From: Peribacillus frigoritolerans
GTDB taxonomy: Bacteria; Bacillota; Bacilli; Bacillales; DSM-1321
DNA length: 64,000 nucleotides
NCBI GenBank assembly: GCA_030562215.1
Contig: JAUPFL010000001.1
Span: forward strand, 496,001-560,000
Reading direction: 5' to 3'
Part shown: in pieces, positions 60,050-64,000 of the stretch
How the letters are laid out: each line of letters starts with the position of its first letter
Numbering within the stretch: the stretch's first letter is position 1
Notes under the pieces: generated by a model
The model's input: only the letters and a program-made list of their open reading frames with translations
What the model was told of the DNA's origin: nothing
Database searches by the model: none
Made by a program: the position numbers and the translations under genes

Positions 60050-60080
60050 AAGGCCAGAGTGAATTCTGGCCTTTTTATTT
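60050..60080. terminator. Terminator before yutD
   Basis: AAGGCCAGA/TCTGGCCTT, perfect stem with six-base loop, T run on the plus strand. Confidence 0.9.
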
Positions 60081-60350
60081 CTTTATTTTCTTCACGACGA
60101 AATAAGGACAGCCAAAATTGCAGTATTCATATAAATATTCACTAAGTGTGCTTATTTTCGTATCAAAGGTCGCTTTCTGATTGGAATCATCAAAAAATCC
60201 ACGCAGCCTCAATTGCCCGTAACCCCAATCCCCCACTATATAATCATACTTCGTTAAAATCTCACTGTATCTGGCTTTAAACGCTTCTTCGTTATAGCCT
60301 TCCCTTTCATCCTCAATTATTTCATAGGTCATGTTATTGATGTTAATCAT
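60075..60350 (-). CDS. yutD: YutD family protein (DUF1027)
   Basis: A 91-residue DUF1027 protein: YDYIVGDWGYGQLRLRGFFD and YLYEYCNFGCPYFVVKKI are the conserved core. Function unknown. ATG 60350 fits AGGTG; a GTG nine bases upstream overlaps that site. Confidence 0.92.
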   Translation of the reverse strand: MININNMTYEIIEDEREGYNEEAFKARYSEILTKYDYIVGDWGYGQLRLRGFFDDSNQKATFDTKISTLSEYLYEYCNFGCPYFVVKKIKK

Positions 60351-60462
60351 TGTTTTCACCTCTCATATATACATTCCTTCTTAAATTATAACTGATTCCC
60401 CATCAATTACTAAGCGAAAAATAGAGAAATATGTTCATCCTAAAGTTATGGGGGTGTTATTG

Positions 60463-61124
60463 ATGAAAAAACAATAATAACGATAGGTTTAAGCTCGATT
60501 ATTGCACTAACCGGATGTGCTGATAAAGAAGAAGACCAGGGGCTCGGTGCAAAAAACAATGCCGGTAACCCAACAAACGTAAATAATCCAACTCAATATT
60601 ATGATGAGGATTATCGTAATAATGACAACAAAAGTGATGATTTCGGTTTTACCCGCACCAATAGTGCAACCATTGACGGCCGTAACATTTCCAACAAAGC
60701 TGCTTCCATTGACCGTGAACAACTTTCTGATGTCATTTCTAAACTGAGCGTTCAGATTCCAAATGTCAATGATGCCGCTACCCTCGTTACTGATGAGGAA
60801 GTTCTTGTCGTTTATGATACCAATAACAAGGATCGGACGGAAACCGCAGACCAAGTTAAACGTACTGCCATGTCCGTCGTGCCTCGCTACTATCATGTCT
60901 ACGTCAGTGATGATTATCAAAACCTTGCCCAAGATGTCGAGAATTTCGCTACAGTGAAATCCGGCAGCAGGGGGATTGACTATACGATCGAACAAACCAT
61001 CAAAAGAATGCTGAAGTCGCCTCAAGGATACAAAATGAGTGACGAAGAAAATGAAAACGGGGAAATGGTTAACGATAAAAGAGATCATCATGATAACATC
61101 CATCAAAAAATGGATAACCGTTGA
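60463..61124 (+). CDS. yutC: Sporulation lipoprotein YutC (YhcN/YlaJ family), frame break at codon 3
   Basis: A six-A run at 60466-60471 lacks one base, so the frame closes after four codons. Repaired, it begins MKKTIITIGLSSIIALTGCA with a lipobox LTGC, then a Asn-rich linker, then the YhcN/YlaJ domain: DREQLSDVISKLSVQIPNV, AATLVTDEEVLVVYDT, and VVPRYYHVYVSDDYQNLAQD. 220 residues. YhcN/YlaJ proteins are spore lipoproteins acting in outgrowth. The strong site GGGGGTG before the ATG and the position before lipA support it as YutC. Confidence 0.85.
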
Positions 61125-61129
61125 ATACA

Positions 61130-61158
61130 AAAGGACCGAATTTTTTCGGTCCTTTATT
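61130..61158. terminator. Terminator between yutC and lipA
   Basis: AAAGGACCGAA/TTCGGTCCTTT with a four- to five-base loop, bidirectional. Confidence 0.93.
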
Positions 61159-61163
61159 TCACT

Positions 61164-62078
61164 CTATTTCAATAATTCTTCACCTTTGTTTTGCTTATGT
61201 TTCGCCGCAGCATTAACCTGTTCATCCGCATGGTAGGATGAACGGACAAGCGGACCGGATTCACAATGGCTGAAGCCTTTTTCCAATGCACGTTCCTTCA
61301 GTTCGGCAAATTCCTCAGGCGTGTAGTATTTCAGCACCTTTAAATGCTTTTTAGTCGGCTGCAAATACTGGCCGATCGTCATGATATCCACATTATTGGC
61401 CCTCAGGTCATCCATGGTCTCGAGGATTTCCTCCCGCGTTTCACCCAGACCTACCATTAAACTGGACTTTGTCGGTATTTCCGGATACAGTTCCTTGGCT
61501 CTTCTTAAAAGCTCCAATGAACGTTCGTACTTGGCCTGAGCCCGTACACGATCGGATAAACTTCTGACAGTCTCTATATTATGGTTCAGGATATCCGGTT
61601 TAGCATCCATCAAAGTCTTGATATTTTCAAACACCCCGCCCATATCTGACGGTAATACTTCAATTGATGTAAATGGATTTTTCCGACGGATGGCACGGAC
61701 CGTTTCAGCGAAAACTTCAGCGCCCCCATCCTTTAAATCATCACGGGCAACAGCTGTAATGACGACATGCTTTAAATTCATCAAAACAACGGAATCGGCA
61801 ACACGCTCCGGTTCAGCCCAGTCCAGTTCATTCGGACGTCCAGTCGTCACAGCACAAAAACGGCAAGCCCTTGTACAGATTTCACCTAGAATCATGAAAG
61901 TAGCCGTCCTTCTTACTGCCCAGCATTCATGAATATTCGGACATTTTGCCTCTTCACAGACAGTATGAAGGTTTTTCTCGCGCATCATATTTTTTAAACC
62001 AAGGTAATTTTCGTTAGTATTAAGCTTTATTTTCAACCAATCTGGTTTTCGAAGAATTTCTTTATTTGTAGAAGACAT
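61164..62078 (-). CDS. lipA: Lipoyl synthase
   Basis: Radical SAM enzyme inserting two sulfur atoms into octanoylated E2/H proteins. The auxiliary cluster site is [12 protein letters not shown] and the radical SAM site [10 protein letters not shown]. Also [19 protein letters not shown] and [18 protein letters not shown]. About 304 residues, intact. ATG 62078 is preferred because the GTG at 62090 lies in the ribosome-binding site. Confidence 0.97.
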   Translation of the reverse strand: MSSTNKEILRKPDWLKIKLNTNENYLGLKNMMREKNLHTVCEEAKCPNIHECWAVRRTATFMILGEICTRACRFCAVTTGRPNELDWAEPERVADSVVLMNLKHVVITAVARDDLKDGGAEVFAETVRAIRRKNPFTSIEVLPSDMGGVFENIKTLMDAKPDILNHNIETVRSLSDRVRAQAKYERSLELLRRAKELYPEIPTKSSLMVGLGETREEILETMDDLRANNVDIMTIGQYLQPTKKHLKVLKYYTPEEFAELKERALEKGFSHCESGPLVRSSYHADEQVNAAAKHKQNKGEELLK

Positions 62079-62266
62079 GAAAAATGCCACTCCATTCTAT
62101 AGAAATTAACACACCCTACTTTAACAATAAAAAAGCATTTATACAAGTTATAGTTGGTTTCCCATTATTTATTTTTCATGTTTATTGCCAAATCAGCAAA
62201 ACTATAAAAGATGGATGGACTGATGTCTTTTAATAACGGAGAATATCATGAAAGGAGCCTGCCCCG

Positions 62267-63253
62267 TTGAAAAAATTATTCCTTCTTACGATAACTTGTT
62301 TGTTTATTTTGGCACCAGGCCAAGGCGCTAATGCTGCGGATGCCCCTGATGCTTATGCAGGGAGAATGGCGCTATATAAAAATATGGAGGCTACCCTCCA
62401 AATCCCGTGGTATTACCTTGCTGGAGCTGATCAATATGAGCACAGCCTAAGGGCTGCACGAAGGGATTTAGAGCCGGCAAAGGGTTTAATAGGCATCCAC
62501 ATCGAGCCTTCAAAGTGGAGCGGGGCTCTCAATCCTGACTTAAACGATGTTAACCCGCTCACGATCACATTTTTTGATGGGTTGGGCCAGGATGGCAATG
62601 GTGATGGCAAAGCAGATATCACTAATGATACCGATCGATTGTATGCTTTTTCGAAGCATCTCCAATCGTATGGTGCAGATGAAGATAATATCCGGATCGG
62701 CTTGTGGGATTATTATAAACGGGATAAAGCCGTCAGCATCATTATCGGCAATGCCGAGATTTATAAGAAATATGGCCGGTTGGATCTACATGAAAAGGCC
62801 TTCCCGGTTCCAGTACGGACTCATTATACGTACTTGAATACATGGGGAAGCGCCCGCGGGTGGGGCGGAAGGAGAATCCATGAGGGCACTGATATTTTTG
62901 CGGATTATAGCCTTCCGGTTCGTTCCACGAGCTACGGAATCATTGAAATGAAAGGCTGGAATAAATTCGGCGGTTGGAGGATTGGGATACGGGATCTAAA
63001 TAATACCTATCATTACTTTGCCCATTTAAGCGGCTTCGCCAAAGGGTTGAAAGTCGGACAAATCGTCGAGCCCGGACAAGTCATCGGGGGTGTCGGCAGT
63101 ACTGGTTACGGTCCTCCAGGAACTTCCGGGAAGTTCCCTCCTCATCTTCATTACGGAATGTACAAAGACAACGGAATCACAGAATGGAGCTTCGACCCCT
63201 ACCCTTATTTAAGATTGTGGGAAAGGAAAGATCTGGCCAAAAAGCAAAAGTGA
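62267..63253 (+). CDS. lytH: LytH-type M23 endopeptidase
   Basis: A secreted zinc peptidase of the M23 (lysostaphin) type. LytH of B. subtilis (YunA) is an L-Ala-D-Glu endopeptidase that trims cortex peptidoglycan side chains in the forespore. Signal peptide to about residue 23 (MKKLFLLTITCLFILAPGQG), and zinc motifs HEGTDIFADY and HLHYGMYKD. 328 residues. TTG start with AAAGGAG upstream. No break. Confidence 0.93.
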   Translation: MKKLFLLTITCLFILAPGQGANAADAPDAYAGRMALYKNMEATLQIPWYYLAGADQYEHSLRAARRDLEPAKGLIGIHIEPSKWSGALNPDLNDVNPLTITFFDGLGQDGNGDGKADITNDTDRLYAFSKHLQSYGADEDNIRIGLWDYYKRDKAVSIIIGNAEIYKKYGRLDLHEKAFPVPVRTHYTYLNTWGSARGWGGRRIHEGTDIFADYSLPVRSTSYGIIEMKGWNKFGGWRIGIRDLNNTYHYFAHLSGFAKGLKVGQIVEPGQVIGGVGSTGYGPPGTSGKFPPHLHYGMYKDNGITEWSFDPYPYLRLWERKDLAKKQK

Positions 63254-63336
63254 GCGGCGGGAATTTTACGCTGCTTTTTTGATTCGAACATAAACCCCTG
63301 AACTTGATGCATAGTTATTAGTAAAGGGGCTAAAGC

Positions 63337-64000
63337 GTGTTCCGAAAAAGATTTCGAACGAAGAAATTCCGAAAAAAGGGGCCTCTTCCCACCCGAAAAG
63401 TATTTCTCTATTCATTTATCCTGTTCATCATATCAAGCATCATGACTCTTTGGTACGTGGACAAATCAATCGAACCCGTAATCATGAGTGTAGCCGAATA
63501 TGAAATAAAACGGATTGCAACGGAAACGATTCATGAATCGGTTGATGAGAATATAGCCAAGGTTGATATGAACAAAATCATCACCAACAACAAGGGTGGT
63601 GATGACTCCAGTTCTTCCTATAGCTTCAATCCGGTCATATATAGTGAATTGCGGGCTAACATTACGAAGGATATTCAAAAGAAGCTTGGCATCAAACAGG
63701 GAAACCCTTTTAAAACAGGTTCAGCCAAAATAAATGATGAACAATATAAAAGTGTTGTCTATTATATACCATTGGGTGTCGTAACCGGGAATAACCTCCT
63801 TTCCAATTACGGACCTGAGATCCCAGTGAAAATGTCGGTCATCGGGAATGTTGAATCGGATTTGAGGACAAAACTGACAAACGCAGGCATCAATAATGTC
63901 TATTATGAATTGATTGTGGACTTTGATGTCAATATTCAAATCGTCATCCCCTCCTTCACAAAAGAGACCAAGGTGAGTCAGGAAGTGACAGTCGGAAGCC
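63337..64000 (+). CDS. yunB: Sporulation protein YunB, 5' part
   Basis: A GTG start behind AAAGGGG gives FRKRFRTKKFRKKGPLPTRK, a basic start, then one membrane helix (VFLYSFILFIISSIMTLWYV) and an extracellular part: EIKRIATETIHESVDENIAK, VVYYIPLGVVTGNNLLSNYG and PEIPVKMSVIGNVESDLRT. This matches YunB, a mother-cell sporulation protein. The frame is open to the window edge and the 3' end lies beyond. It follows lytH as in B. subtilis. Confidence 0.88.
   Translation, partial: MFRKRFRTKKFRKKGPLPTRKVFLYSFILFIISSIMTLWYVDKSIEPVIMSVAEYEIKRIATETIHESVDENIAKVDMNKIITNNKGGDDSSSSYSFNPVIYSELRANITKDIQKKLGIKQGNPFKTGSAKINDEQYKSVVYYIPLGVVTGNNLLSNYGPEIPVKMSVIGNVESDLRTKLTNAGINNVYYELIVDFDVNIQIVIPSFTKETKVSQEVTVGS

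Noticed and set aside
60507..61130. Minus-strand frame of 207 codons
   Set aside because: It is the antisense of the repaired yutC lipoprotein gene, which has a lipobox, a strong ribosome-binding site and a family domain.

Overview
The window is a piece of a Bacillaceae chromosome. Gene content and order follow the yug-mrp-yui-yut-yun part of the Bacillus subtilis map closely, and spore genes are frequent (an alpha/beta SASP, a SleL-like cortex enzyme, YteA, KapB/KapD, YutH, YutC, LytH, YunB). Base composition, small GC-rich dispersed repeats and local rearrangements suggest a Peribacillus (Bacillus simplex/frigoritolerans) type species; that last step is inference. No rRNA, tRNA, phage, insertion sequence or CRISPR array was seen.

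Layout. 1-6600: MFS and SteT-like amino acid transporters, UppP, a glycerophosphodiester phosphodiesterase, a SASP and a SleL-like enzyme. 6700-18800: the yug block (yugO K+ channel, yugN, pgi, yugJ, yuzA, yugI, alaT-alaR, yugF, yugE, patB), interrupted by an NSS transporter and an XRE regulator. 18800-24100: yteA, a Mn catalase, a YvbH-type protein, a GNAT, ppiB, kapB and kapD; kinB, expected beside kapB, is absent. 24300-33200: pbpD, a YufK-like membrane protein and the complete seven-gene mrp Na+/H+ antiporter operon. 33200-38200, minus strand: a MOSC protein, yuxO and a four-gene unit ribA-ribD-flavin monooxygenase-HAD phosphatase with its own strong promoter and a palindromic putative operator. 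38300-51350: pepA, yuiD, a BtuF-like binding protein, yuiC, yuiB, a NUDIX enzyme and a redox/Fe-S group (yumB, yumC, erpA/yutM, yuzB, yutJ, yuzD, yutI). 51500-54850: hom-thrC-thrB. 55000-64000: an L,D-transpeptidase, yutH, yutG, yutF, yutE, yutD and neighbours, yutC, lipA, lytH and the start of yunB.

The most striking property is technical. More than thirty genes are broken by about 47 single-base indels, roughly 42 of them missing bases, mostly in runs of A/T or G/C. Restoring one base each time gives proteins of the normal family length, including indispensable enzymes such as Pgi, Hom and ThrC. I therefore read them as sequencing or consensus errors and annotate each as one gene across the break. 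Some genes (yuzD, yutC, yvbH) only become visible after this correction. The best biological lead is the ribA-ribD-monooxygenase-HAD operon: it holds the early riboflavin-pathway enzymes without lumazine or riboflavin synthase and without an FMN riboswitch, so it may make a specialised pyrimidine or flavin-derived compound.
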